Shown here in pieces: positions 33,126-41,859 of a stretch of DNA of 64,000 bases (position 1 is the stretch's first letter; each line of letters opens with the position of its first letter). The position numbers were made by a program, and so were the translations under genes. Location of the stretch: NCBI RefSeq assembly GCF_002209485.1, contig NZ_NJIX01000006.1:62001-126000 (forward strand). Reading direction: 5' to 3'. The notes beneath the pieces were generated by a model. That model searched no databases. It was not told the origin of the DNA and saw nothing but the letters and a program-made list of their open reading frames with translations. This DNA is from Achromobacter sp. HZ34. Its GTDB lineage: Bacteria > Pseudomonadota > Gammaproteobacteria > Burkholderiales > Burkholderiaceae_B.

Positions 33126-33512
33126 ATGAGAACGTTCTATTGGGTTTCGGGCATTGGTGGTACGTGGACGTACATCGATGCCGCTTACAAACAGCATGGT
33201 CGTATCGACTGGTTCGACAATATCGCCGACATCGGCTACTGGTGGCAGACGGCGTACGACAATGGCATGTCCTATAGCCTGGACGTCGCCAAGCGCAGCG
33301 TCGAACAATCCATCCTGCGCCGCGCCACGGAAACGGCCGCGCGTGTCATGGAGCAGACCTTGCTGGAAGACAGCATCACGGCGGACGATGAGGGCGCGGC
33401 CGAAGCAACCGGCAAGTACGAAGCCAGCAACTACGAAGCCAGAAATTACGAGGCCAATGCGAATCTGCACGCCGGCGGTGTGGATGCTTACCACTCCGCG
33501 CGGGTGGGCTGA
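33126..33512 (+). CDS. Unknown 128-residue protein, Trp/Tyr-rich N-terminus
   Basis: The gene has a fair ribosome site (GGAAG, 8-9 bases before ATG). The N-terminus is aromatic (MRTFYWVSGIGGTWTYIDAA, then GYWWQTAYDNGM), the middle is an amphipathic helix (AKRSVEQSILRRATETAARV), and the tail contains an imperfect repeat (YEASNYEARNYEAN) and His residues. No signal peptide is evident. It lies 202 bases after candidate effector B and ends one base before the convergent EAL gene. I cannot assign a family; a T3SS role is possible only by proximity. Confidence 0.6.
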   Translation: MRTFYWVSGIGGTWTYIDAAYKQHGRIDWFDNIADIGYWWQTAYDNGMSYSLDVAKRSVEQSILRRATETAARVMEQTLLEDSITADDEGAAEATGKYEASNYEARNYEANANLHAGGVDAYHSARVG

Positions 33513-33513
33513 G

Positions 33514-35700
33514 TCAGCCGTAGAACTCCGCCGGCATGGGCTTGCCGTAGTAATGCCCCTGGCCGTAGCGGCAGTTGCTGTGCAGCAGCTGGTCCTGGTG
33601 GGCGCGGGTCTCCACCCCTTCAGCGACGATATCCAGGTTCATGCTGGTTCCCAATGCGATGATGGCATCGACGATGGAGCGGGCGTCCGGCTCCTGCACG
33701 AAGGACTTGTCGATCTTCAAGGAATCGATCGGGAAACGCTGCAGCTGGGACAGTGACGCGTAGCCCGTGCCGAAGTCATCCAGTGCGATGTGGATACCGG
33801 CATCGTGCAGCTTGCGCAAGGTGCTTTCCACCGCGTTGCTGCCCTGGCCCAGATAGACGCTTTCGGTGATCTCCAGCGTCAGCTGTTGCGCGCTCAGGCC
33901 GTATTCGTCCAGCAGGGACAGGATCTGCCCCGCCAGGTCACCCGTATAGAACTGCGCCGCCGCGACGTTGACCGACACGCGCCCGAACGCGAAGCCATGC
34001 TCGTTCCAGCGCCGCATCTGCGTGAACGCGGCGCGCAACGCCACGGTGCCGAGCGCGGGGGCGAGCGTCTGGTCGTCGAACGCGGCCCCGAACACCGCGG
34101 GTGACAGGATGCCGCGTTCCGGGCGCGACCAGCGCATCAGCGCCTCGAAACCCGACAGGGTCTGATTGCGCATGTCGTAGATCGGCTGGTAATAGATGAT
34201 GAACTCGCCGCGGGCGATGCCCATGCGCACGTCACGCAGCAGTTGCACCCGTTCTTCCAGGCGGTCGCGCATATGCGGCTCGAACATGACGGAGCAGTCC
34301 CCGCCAGCCTTCTTCGCCTGGTAAAGCGCGATGTCCGTGTTGCGTATCAACTGGTCGGCGTCCTCGGCCTGGCGCGGGGCCGCCGAGATGCCGGCGCTGA
34401 CGGACACCATCAACGTATATTCCGGATAGGCCATGGGCGCTTTGAGCGCCAGGCGCAATTGGTCGACCGCGGCCGTGAAGTCGGCGGGGCTGTCGTCCGG
34501 CGCCTCCACGATGACGGCGAATTCATTGCTGCCGATGCGCGCGACAAAAGTGCCGACCGCGAAGAAGGTGGTGATGCGCTGGCTGATGTCGGTCAGCAAC
34601 TGGTCGCCGGCATGGTGGCCCAGCGTGTCGTTGACGTCCTTGAAGCCGTCGACGTCGACGGCCACCAGGTTGATGGCTTCGGTACGCACGAAGCGGCGGC
34701 CCAGTTCCAGCAGGAAGGCGCCGCGATTGGGCAGCCCCGTCAGCTTGTCGGTGTAGGCCAGTTCGTGGAAGCGGCGCTGGGCCTCCACCTCTTCGGTGAT
34801 GTCCTCGATCAGACCATGCACCCGGATCACCTGGCCTTCGTGCAGTTCCGGTTCGGCCAGCACATGGATCCAGCGCGAGGTGCCATCGAGCCGCTGGATG
34901 CGCCGACGCGAATCGTAGCCTTTGCTGTCGCGCAGGATGCGGGCCAGGTCTTCACGGGCATCGATCAAGGCGTCGCCTGGATAGAAGCGCCGCATCAGCA
35001 TGTCCAGCGTCGGCTTGGTGGAGGGCTCCAGTCCGTAGATGTCCATGGCCTGTTCGCTCAGCGTCAGGCTGCCGGTCTGGACGTTGTATTCCCAGCCGCC
35101 CACCCGCGCCAGCCGCGAGGCGCGCGCCAGCATCTGTTCGCGCATGCGGGCTTCGTTCAGCGCACGGCTGCCGCGCACGGCGGCGGCCGCCACCGCTGCA
35201 TAGTCGCGCAGGTGGCGCAGGTCATCGGGCGAGAACGCGCGCGCCTGGCTGCCGGCGATGCATAGCGCGCCGGCGCGCACGCCGGTAGCCTGAACCCCGG
35301 CAGCCCGGCCCATGCCATCCAGCAGCAGCGGTACGGCAGTGAAGAAGTGCAGGTCAGTGGCGGCACCGGCGGCGGCCAGGGCCTCGGTGTCCAGCTGGAT
35401 GACGTCCTGCGCCTGCTGTGTCGGCAGGCTCAGCCGGTGGAACAGCGCGGCCTGAGCTTGGGTGGTGCCGTGTATGGCCAGCGGCGCGGCGGGATCGTCA
35501 TGGGCGGTAAACACCACAATGGGGACGCCGAAGAACACGGCCACCAGGGAACAGAGTGCATCCAGGCCTGGGGGCGGTGCATCGGCATCGGGAAGCGCGG
35601 CAGCAACGCTGGCCTGCTTCGTTTCGGCCGCTGCTTCCGCCACGCGTGTGTGCACGGATCGCGATTCGCTTTTCGAGGGTGGAAAGCGCAAGACGCTCAT
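33514..35700 (-). CDS. GAF-PAS-GGDEF(degenerate)-EAL protein, probable c-di-GMP phosphodiesterase
   Basis: The 728-residue protein has a GAF-like N-terminal domain (~45-185), a PAS domain with PAC tail (~195-310, WEYNVQTGSLTLSEQAMDIYGL), a GGDEF domain (~315-475) and an EAL domain (~490-725). The GGDEF signature is changed to GSNEF in ARIGSNEFAV, so cyclase activity is unlikely; the domain may bind GTP or signal structurally. The EAL domain keeps its catalytic set: FEALMRW, EITESV, DDFGTGY, LKIDKSF, AEGVET and the distal Gln in YGQGHYYGKP. It is predicted to be soluble and to hydrolyse c-di-GMP. The gene lies downstream of, and on the same strand as, a receiver/kinase-like pair. Confidence 0.88.
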   Translation of the reverse strand: MSVLRFPPSKSESRSVHTRVAEAAAETKQASVAAALPDADAPPPGLDALCSLVAVFFGVPIVVFTAHDDPAAPLAIHGTTQAQAALFHRLSLPTQQAQDVIQLDTEALAAAGAATDLHFFTAVPLLLDGMGRAAGVQATGVRAGALCIAGSQARAFSPDDLRHLRDYAAVAAAAVRGSRALNEARMREQMLARASRLARVGGWEYNVQTGSLTLSEQAMDIYGLEPSTKPTLDMLMRRFYPGDALIDAREDLARILRDSKGYDSRRRIQRLDGTSRWIHVLAEPELHEGQVIRVHGLIEDITEEVEAQRRFHELAYTDKLTGLPNRGAFLLELGRRFVRTEAINLVAVDVDGFKDVNDTLGHHAGDQLLTDISQRITTFFAVGTFVARIGSNEFAVIVEAPDDSPADFTAAVDQLRLALKAPMAYPEYTLMVSVSAGISAAPRQAEDADQLIRNTDIALYQAKKAGGDCSVMFEPHMRDRLEERVQLLRDVRMGIARGEFIIYYQPIYDMRNQTLSGFEALMRWSRPERGILSPAVFGAAFDDQTLAPALGTVALRAAFTQMRRWNEHGFAFGRVSVNVAAAQFYTGDLAGQILSLLDEYGLSAQQLTLEITESVYLGQGSNAVESTLRKLHDAGIHIALDDFGTGYASLSQLQRFPIDSLKIDKSFVQEPDARSIVDAIIALGTSMNLDIVAEGVETRAHQDQLLHSNCRYGQGHYYGKPMPAEFYG

Positions 35701-35795
35701 TCTGGGCCGCTATCAAGAGGATCGCCGCGGCCGGGAAGCCGCGTTTGCCAGTTTAACCATCAGCCGTATCGACTCGTGGTCGACCCGTACCGTCC

Positions 35796-36482
35796 TTACG
35801 AATGATTTCCTGATGGCGCCATGCTGGCCTGGTCTTCCGCCGGCAGGGTGATGGTCCACCCGTCATCGTTGCGTCGCACCTGCCAACCGTAGCATTGCGC
35901 CACTATCTCGACTTCTTCCATCAGCAGGGGCGGGGAAGTGTCAGGACGCGGCTCGCGCCCGTTATGTTCCGTGGGGGCCGGCAGGACGCTTGCCTCGATC
36001 CGGTCGGCCGATGTTTGCCTGATATCCAGGATACCCCGTTCGGGCAGGGACTGGATGGCGTGGATCAGCCACGCCATCAATACATAGCGCGCCGCGCTTT
36101 GCGACACCAGCGCGGTGTGGGGCTGGGTCTGCAGCTGCACCTTCTTGCCCGACAGCAGCAGATGCGAAAACGCCAGCTTGCGGCATTCGAGCAATATGTC
36201 TTGCGTGTCGGCGCGGCGGCCCTCGTCCTGGAACCAGGTGTTGAGCAGACGGATCGTTTCCACGCTCTCGTCCAGCATGCCGTCAAGGTCATTGACGAAG
36301 GGGGGCGCCGCCGGATCCAGGATGGTGCCCTTGGCGATGGACTTTTCGAGCAGGACGATGGTGAGCTTGGCATTGGATAGCGGCTTGAGCGCATCATGCC
36401 GCAGTACCGGGAAAACCTGGGCGAGCACTTTGAACTGGATGCCTGCCAAGGCCTGGGCGCGTTGCTGCTCGGTCCGAGTCAT
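35796..36482 (-). CDS. Histidine-kinase-like protein lacking an obvious ATP-binding domain
   Basis: The 228-residue protein begins with a helical region resembling a kinase dimerisation domain: FPVLRHDALKPLSNAKLTIVLLEK carries a His in the position of the phosphorylated residue. The N, G1, F and G2 boxes of a HATPase are not recognisable; the C-terminal half (~110-228) could be a degenerate ATPase fold (ARYVLMAWLIHAIQSLPERG, VEIVAQCYGWQVRRNDDGWTITLP). The last segment matches how such domains usually end. It overlaps the upstream receiver gene by 4 bases, so they are a pair. It may be a phosphotransfer or phosphatase partner rather than a kinase. Confidence 0.6.
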   Translation of the reverse strand: MTRTEQQRAQALAGIQFKVLAQVFPVLRHDALKPLSNAKLTIVLLEKSIAKGTILDPAAPPFVNDLDGMLDESVETIRLLNTWFQDEGRRADTQDILLECRKLAFSHLLLSGKKVQLQTQPHTALVSQSAARYVLMAWLIHAIQSLPERGILDIRQTSADRIEASVLPAPTEHNGREPRPDTSPPLLMEEVEIVAQCYGWQVRRNDDGWTITLPAEDQASMAPSGNHS

Positions 36483-36853
36483 GCCGGCTTCCTATCGACC
36501 TGCGCCAGCAGGTCTTCGAGCGTGGACAGGTCGACGGGCTTTTCCAGCCAGTGGTTGAAGGCCACGGCCTCCGGTCGCTGGTTGTTCTTGGGAAGACCGC
36601 TCAATGCAATGATGTGGATCTGTTGGCCCAATTCGCTGCGGAAGCGGGAAGCCAATTCGTAGCCGTCGTAATCCGGCAGCATGATGTCGGTAATGATGAC
36701 GTCCGGACGCTGTTTCGCGCATTCCGCCAGCGCCGCGGCGCCGGTCGACGACATCCTGGCTTCGTAGCCGAGCAGGCCGACAAACTCCGAAAGCAGCTCG
36801 GCTGCCATGTCATTGTCGTCGACGATTAAAACCTGGAGGCCTGCGGCGCTCAT
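36479..36853 (-). CDS. Single-domain response regulator (receiver only)
   Basis: The 124-residue protein has all receiver residues: DDND near the N-terminus, acceptor Asp in VIITDIMLPDYDGYEL, Ser in IALSG and Lys in EKPVDLSTL. No output domain follows. The start is the ATG at 36853; a TTG nine codons upstream also opens the frame. It overlaps the kinase-like gene (ATGA), and a c-di-GMP phosphodiesterase gene follows on the same strand, suggesting a phosphorelay that feeds into c-di-GMP turnover. The partner relationship is inference. Confidence 0.85.
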   Translation of the reverse strand: MSAAGLQVLIVDDNDMAAELLSEFVGLLGYEARMSSTGAAALAECAKQRPDVIITDIMLPDYDGYELASRFRSELGQQIHIIALSGLPKNNQRPEAVAFNHWLEKPVDLSTLEDLLAQVDRKPA

Positions 36854-37063
36854 ACTCAAATCCACTCCACGCGCCGCCAAGTCGGACGCTGTCTGTCAAT
36901 AATTTCGGTAGGTGATAAGCCGGAGCCCCTGGTCCTGGCCCATGCTGAATACTGCCTTGCTGCGGCGTAGTTTGACACGATTACCGAATGGCGCAGAGAG
37001 CGCCACGATTTTATGTTACAAAACAAACTATTAATTTCTAATGCCGATAAACACGATTTAATT

Positions 37064-39070
37064 TCAGGCCGTTTTGCCTGCGGAAGTCGTGTCCTGCGCA
37101 GTAGTCTCCGCATTCATCGTCGCAGCCGGCCGGGCCGTGCTTGCACGCTGCCCCGCGCCGTGCCGCGCCGGCAAGGCATAACGGCCTTCGCGATAGGCCC
37201 AGCTGGGCCATAAGGCGTGTGCCAAGGCCTCGGTGGCCAGGCTTTCATCGACGGCCACGGGTTCGTATTTTTCCGGTGCGGTGTAGAGGAACTGGGCGGG
37301 CGGTCGTTGCGGCCCCAGCACCAGCAACTGGTCGCCCTTCAGATAACCGTAGTTGTCGCCGTACTGCATGATGGCGCGGCCGCTGTCGTTCCCGCTTCCA
37401 TCGTCGCTGGCCGGTGCCTGTGTCAGGTCGCGGCCCAGCATCGGATGCTGGGTCTGCACGCCCATCAGGGACAGCAGGGTGGGACCGAAATCGATCTGGC
37501 TGATCAGGCGATCGTCGCGGCGCGGCGCGATATCGGCACCCAGCATCAGGGCGGGGATCTGGAAGTGGCGCACCGGCACCAGGCTGGCACCGGACACGCG
37601 CGAATCGTGGTCCGCGGCGATCAGGAAAACGGTGTTTTCCCAATAGGGCGACTGGCGCGCCTGGTCGAAGAATCGGCCGAGCGCCCAATCGGCATAGCGC
37701 ACGGTGTTTTCCACGGTGGCTGGATTGCCGTCCGGTTCGATGCGGCCCTGGGGGTATTCCCAAGGCGTATGGTTGGAAACGGTGAAGGCGAGGGTGAAGG
37801 TGGGTTGGTCGCCGTCGGCGCTGAGCAGGCGATGCAGCTGGTTGAACATGTCCTCGTCGGAGGCGCCCCAGGTGCCGACGAACTGCGGGTCGACGAATTC
37901 GCCGCGGTCGACGATATGGTCGAAGCCGTTGCCCAGGAAAAACCCCTTCATGTTGTCGAAGTGGGCTTCGCCGCCGTAGATGAAGCGGGAGTGATAGCCG
38001 TGGCGTCCCAGCAGGTCGGCCAGTGTGAAGAAGCCGCGCTGTGCATCGGGCAGCTTGACCACGGCCTGGGCCGGCGTCGGCATGAAGCCGGTGACCACGG
38101 CCTCCAGGCCACGGACCGAGCGGGTGCCGGTGGCATAGGCGCGGGTGAAGTTCCAGCCCAGTTCGGCCAGCTTGTCGAGATTGGGCGTCAGCGGTGCGCC
38201 GCCCAGGTTGGCGACATACTGCGCGCCCAGGCTTTCTTCCAGGATGATCACCAGATTGAGCGGCCGCTGGCGTGGGCGCGCGGGCTGCTGGGTGTGCATG
38301 CTGGGAAATTCGGCGTCGGCGGGTGGATAAGGCAGGCCGGCGCTGGCCAGCACCTGGGCGTGCATGTCCGCTTCCGGCATATTGCCGTAGACGGCCGAGG
38401 CGGATTTTTCGTTCTTCATGCTGTAGATGGCGTACAGCACGCTATACAGTGAGTTGAGCGGCAGCATATTCAGCATGCCGTCCGAGCAGTACGCCACCGT
38501 GGATGGGTTGATGGGACGATGCTGCAGCGTGCCGCGGATGGCCAGGATGCCGATAGCCAGCGCCACCAGGCTGACGACGGGAATCAGCCACCAGGGCATG
38601 GGGGCATCCGGCACGGGCTGGGAGAACATGGCATGGCCCAGCCAGGCCGCCAGGATGACGATGACGGTGCCGCCCAGGACCGGTACCTTGAAGCCACGCC
38701 ACAACATGCCGGTGACCTCGCGCGGGTGCTTGAGGTATTCGACGAACAGGCGGTTGGGGCGCGAATCGTATTCCAGGATGAAGGGCGGGGTGGCCACTTC
38801 CATGAAAACCAGCAGCAGCCAGGCGAACTGCAGCCACACCGAGGTGATGGCGGTCGCCAGGGGATAGTGGCCGAACCAGGGCGCCAGCACGGCCGGCGCC
38901 ACGGCCAGCACCCCGATCTCGTGCGCGTCGATGCGCAGGCCGCCCAGCATGATGGGCCGCAGCCCGCCGGCGTTGCGCACGCGTTGATGTTGCCAGCCGG
39001 CCAGCGCCAGTCGGCTCAGACTGAGCATGGCAAAGGCCGCGATGATGAAAACCAGAGTCAGGTGCCGCAT
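37064..39070 (-). CDS. Inner-membrane LtaS/OpgB-like phosphoglycerol-transferase or sulfatase-fold protein
   Basis: The 668-residue protein has about five membrane helices in the first 200 residues and a periplasmic alkaline-phosphatase/sulfatase-fold domain (~270-600). Visible family elements are LVIILEESLGAQYV (metal-binding Glu), a nucleophile-region Thr in YATGTRSVRGLEAVVTG, and FLIAADHDSR near the C-terminal metal site. Enzymes of this type transfer phosphoglycerol or phosphoethanolamine to glycans or lipids. It is monocistronic in this window and divergent from the AsmA gene. The C-terminal ~40 residues are Ala/Thr-rich. The substrate cannot be told from sequence. Confidence 0.8.
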   Translation of the reverse strand: MRHLTLVFIIAAFAMLSLSRLALAGWQHQRVRNAGGLRPIMLGGLRIDAHEIGVLAVAPAVLAPWFGHYPLATAITSVWLQFAWLLLVFMEVATPPFILEYDSRPNRLFVEYLKHPREVTGMLWRGFKVPVLGGTVIVILAAWLGHAMFSQPVPDAPMPWWLIPVVSLVALAIGILAIRGTLQHRPINPSTVAYCSDGMLNMLPLNSLYSVLYAIYSMKNEKSASAVYGNMPEADMHAQVLASAGLPYPPADAEFPSMHTQQPARPRQRPLNLVIILEESLGAQYVANLGGAPLTPNLDKLAELGWNFTRAYATGTRSVRGLEAVVTGFMPTPAQAVVKLPDAQRGFFTLADLLGRHGYHSRFIYGGEAHFDNMKGFFLGNGFDHIVDRGEFVDPQFVGTWGASDEDMFNQLHRLLSADGDQPTFTLAFTVSNHTPWEYPQGRIEPDGNPATVENTVRYADWALGRFFDQARQSPYWENTVFLIAADHDSRVSGASLVPVRHFQIPALMLGADIAPRRDDRLISQIDFGPTLLSLMGVQTQHPMLGRDLTQAPASDDGSGNDSGRAIMQYGDNYGYLKGDQLLVLGPQRPPAQFLYTAPEKYEPVAVDESLATEALAHALWPSWAYREGRYALPARHGAGQRASTARPAATMNAETTAQDTTSAGKTA

Positions 39071-39355
39071 GGGCTCTCCCGGACGGCCGGCCTGTGGCCG
39101 GGGACGTCCCCTTACTTATCTATCTAAAAATAGGCCTGGCGCTGGGCGCCGGGCCGGCTTCTCTATTCCCTGCCGCGCCTGCCGGGGAAGGCGCGAGGGG
39201 GTAAAGCTTACACGGTCGGCCGTCGATTCGACGTCGAAGCCGCCCTCCGCGCCGGGAAAGGGAGAAAGGGCGGGCACGAAATATGCGCGGCCGGCATAAC
39301 GAAATACGCAACAACCTACGCAGAAACCCACGCGGCAAGGAAATGGGACCGACGC

Positions 39356-41764
39356 ATGGCACGAAAGCACAAAATCCTGACCGGTATCGTCACGGTACTC
39401 ATTCTATTCCTGGTCGTGGTGGTCATCGTGATCGCCACTTTCGACTGGAACCGGGCCAAGCCCTATATAGATAGCAAAGCGACCGACGCCCTGGGCCGTC
39501 CCTTCGCCATCAATGGCGACCTGAGCGTGGCCTGGCAGCGCGAAACCGATGAGGGGGGCTGGCGTGCCTGGGTGCCATGGCCGCATGTCACCGCCAACGA
39601 CATCACCATCGGCAATACGGAGTGGGGACAGGCGCCCCAGTTCGCGCAGCTCAAGCAGGCGCAGTTCAGTATTTCGCTCCTGGGCTTGCTGTCGCATCGC
39701 GTGATCATCCGCCGGATTCAATTGACGCAGCCGTCGGCCGACCTGGAACGCCTGGCGGACGGGCGGGCCAACTGGGTGTTCACGCCCAAGAAGCAGGACG
39801 AGCAGCAAGCCGAGCCTGCCACGCCCTGGACCCTGGACGTCAACCAGATCGGCTTCGACAAGGGGCGGGTCGGCTATAAGGACGTGACGCTGCAGGCGGA
39901 CGTGGAAGTGACGGTGGATCCCCTTGGCAAGCCGGTGCCCTTCGCGCAGCTGGCGGGCGCGGCCTTGGCGGGCGTGAAGCCGGATGCCGCGCCTGGCAAC
40001 CAAGTGGACACGAAACCCGGCACGAAACCCGGCACGCAACCCGGCACGCAACCCGGCGCGCAACCCGCCGCACCCCCCAGCCCACAACCCAACACGCCCC
40101 CGGCCACAGCGTCGGGTGGCCAGGCGGACGCCCAGGCGGCGGCGCCGGGCGATTATGTTTTCGGCTGGGCCGCCAAGGGCCGTTTCAAGGGGCTGGATGT
40201 CTCCGGCGAGGGCAAGGCCGGCGGCATGCTGGCCTTGCAGGACGGCAACAACCCGTTCCCCGTGCAGGCCGATGTCGCCCTGGGCCATACCAAGGCATCG
40301 GTCGTCGGCACGGTGACCAATCCCATGCACGTCGGCGCGCTGGACCTGCGGCTCAAGCTGTCCGGCAACAGCATGTCCGATCTCTATCCGCTTACGGGCG
40401 TGACGCTGCCGGACACGCCGCCCTACAGCACCGACGGCCATCTGACCGCACGGCTCAACGACGCGCAGGGCTCGGTGTTCGAATACCAGAATTTCAACGG
40501 CAAGGTGGGCAATAGCGATATCCATGGCGACGTAACCTATGCCGCCACCAAGCCGCGCCCCAAGCTGACGGGCAAGTTCACCTCGCAATTGCTGCGTTTC
40601 GCGGACCTGGGGCCCCTGGTCGGAGCCGACACCGGCAAGAAGGGCGCCACGGATGCCAGCAAGGTGGCGGCGGCGGAACGCACCAGTGCGGCCGCCGCGG
40701 CCAAGGCGGCCAAGGATGCTGCCGCTTCGGGCGACCACCCGCAGGCGCAGGCCAAGCAGGACGAGGCCGCTTCGCATAGCACCGCCGCCACGCGCGCCCA
40801 AGGTTCCAGCCCGGCGCAACAGCCCGCCGACAAGGCGCTACCGGTGCAGGAATTCCGCACGGAACGTTGGCGCGACATGGACGCGGACGTGTCCCTGGAG
40901 GCCAAGCGCATCGTCCAGACCGATAACCTGCCCATCACCAATCTGCAGGCGCATGTGGTCCTGGACAACGGCGTGTTGACCCTGCGGCCCCTGCGCTTCG
41001 GCATGGCCGGTGGCTCATTGACCGCGGACATCCAGCTGGACGGCAGCAAGCGGCCCATGCCGGCTTCCGCCAAGATCAGCGCGCGCAAGCTGCAGCTCAA
41101 GCAATTGTTCCCGGGCGTCAAGTCCATGGAGAAAAGCCTCGGCGAACTCAATGGCGACGCTGCCCTGAGCGGCAACGGCAATTCGGTGGCGCAGTTGATG
41201 GCAACGTCGAATGGCGAAACCAAGCTCCTGATCAACGACGGCGTGATCAGCCGCAGCCTGATGGAATTGGCCGGGCTGAACGTCGGTAATTACGTGGTCA
41301 GCAAGCTGTTCGGCGACGACGAGGTCAACATCAATTGCGGCGCGGCCGACCTGGGCTTCAAGGATGGCATCGCCACGCCGCGGATCTTTGTGTTCGATAC
41401 GGAGAATACGCTGGTCGAGATCCAGGGCTCGGTGAATTTCAAGACCGAAGCACTCGATCTGGACATCACCCCCCACAGCAAGGGGCTGCGCATCATTTCC
41501 CTGCGGTCGCCGCTGTATGTGGCCGGCACGTTGAAGAATCCCAAGCCCGGGGTGAAAACCCTGCCCCTGGCTGCGCGTGGCGCGGGTGCGGTGGCGCTTG
41601 GCGCCTTGCTGACGCCGGCGGCCGGCCTGCTGGCGCTGATCGTGCCTAGCGCGAGCGAAGAAAAGGAGAACGAGTGCGGCACGATGTTGCGGGAAATCCG
41701 CCAGCCGCCCAAGGCGCCGCCACCCAAGGCCGCGCCCAGGTCAGCCAAGCCGGCGGCGCGGTGA
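39356..41764 (+). CDS. AsmA-family protein with an inserted Pro/Gly/Lys repeat
   Basis: The 802-residue protein has an N-terminal membrane anchor (ILTGIVTVLILFLVVVVIVIATF) and the AsmA start pattern FDWNRAKPYIDSKATDALGRPFAINGDLSV, followed by a long periplasmic beta-rich domain and the C-terminal AsmA segment (ALSGNGNSVAQLMATSNGE, then LMELAGLNVGNYVVSKLFGD). AsmA-like proteins are bridge-type lipid-transfer factors between the membranes. Two low-complexity inserts are present: residues ~205-265 (TKPG/TQPG repeats) and ~420-490 (Ala/Lys/Gln-rich). Both are unusual for the family. A strong bidirectional terminator follows. Confidence 0.85.
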   Translation: MARKHKILTGIVTVLILFLVVVVIVIATFDWNRAKPYIDSKATDALGRPFAINGDLSVAWQRETDEGGWRAWVPWPHVTANDITIGNTEWGQAPQFAQLKQAQFSISLLGLLSHRVIIRRIQLTQPSADLERLADGRANWVFTPKKQDEQQAEPATPWTLDVNQIGFDKGRVGYKDVTLQADVEVTVDPLGKPVPFAQLAGAALAGVKPDAAPGNQVDTKPGTKPGTQPGTQPGAQPAAPPSPQPNTPPATASGGQADAQAAAPGDYVFGWAAKGRFKGLDVSGEGKAGGMLALQDGNNPFPVQADVALGHTKASVVGTVTNPMHVGALDLRLKLSGNSMSDLYPLTGVTLPDTPPYSTDGHLTARLNDAQGSVFEYQNFNGKVGNSDIHGDVTYAATKPRPKLTGKFTSQLLRFADLGPLVGADTGKKGATDASKVAAAERTSAAAAAKAAKDAAASGDHPQAQAKQDEAASHSTAATRAQGSSPAQQPADKALPVQEFRTERWRDMDADVSLEAKRIVQTDNLPITNLQAHVVLDNGVLTLRPLRFGMAGGSLTADIQLDGSKRPMPASAKISARKLQLKQLFPGVKSMEKSLGELNGDAALSGNGNSVAQLMATSNGETKLLINDGVISRSLMELAGLNVGNYVVSKLFGDDEVNINCGAADLGFKDGIATPRIFVFDTENTLVEIQGSVNFKTEALDLDITPHSKGLRIISLRSPLYVAGTLKNPKPGVKTLPLAARGAGAVALGALLTPAAGLLALIVPSASEEKENECGTMLREIRQPPKAPPPKAAPRSAKPAAR
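40010..40069 (+). repeat. 12-bp in-frame minisatellite in the AsmA gene
   Basis: Five tandem 12-base units, ACGAAACCCGGC then ACGCAACCCGGC, encode TKPG, TKPG, TQPG, TQPG, AQPA in the insert between the two parts of the periplasmic domain. Copy change keeps frame. Confidence 0.88.
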
Positions 41765-41776
41765 TCAGGTAGCAAG

Positions 41777-41807
41777 AGGGGCCTCAGGTGTAAAACCTGA
41801 GGCCCCT
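41777..41807. terminator. Bidirectional terminator between AsmA and the diguanylate cyclase gene
   Basis: A perfect 13-base inverted repeat (AGGGGCCTCAGGT / ACCTGAGGCCCCT) with a 5-base loop lies between the two convergent stops. Both sides end in short T-rich sequence (TGTTCTT, and TCTTGCT on the other strand). Confidence 0.85.
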
Positions 41808-41859
41808 GTTCTTGAGGGTTCACGCTGCCGGTTCCGGGCCCCTGGCCCCACGGCCACGC

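Noticed and set aside
36856-37113. 85-residue minus-strand frame upstream of the single-domain receiver
   Set aside because: Composition is random and Arg-rich, it overlaps the promoter region of the receiver gene, and no ribosome site is visible.
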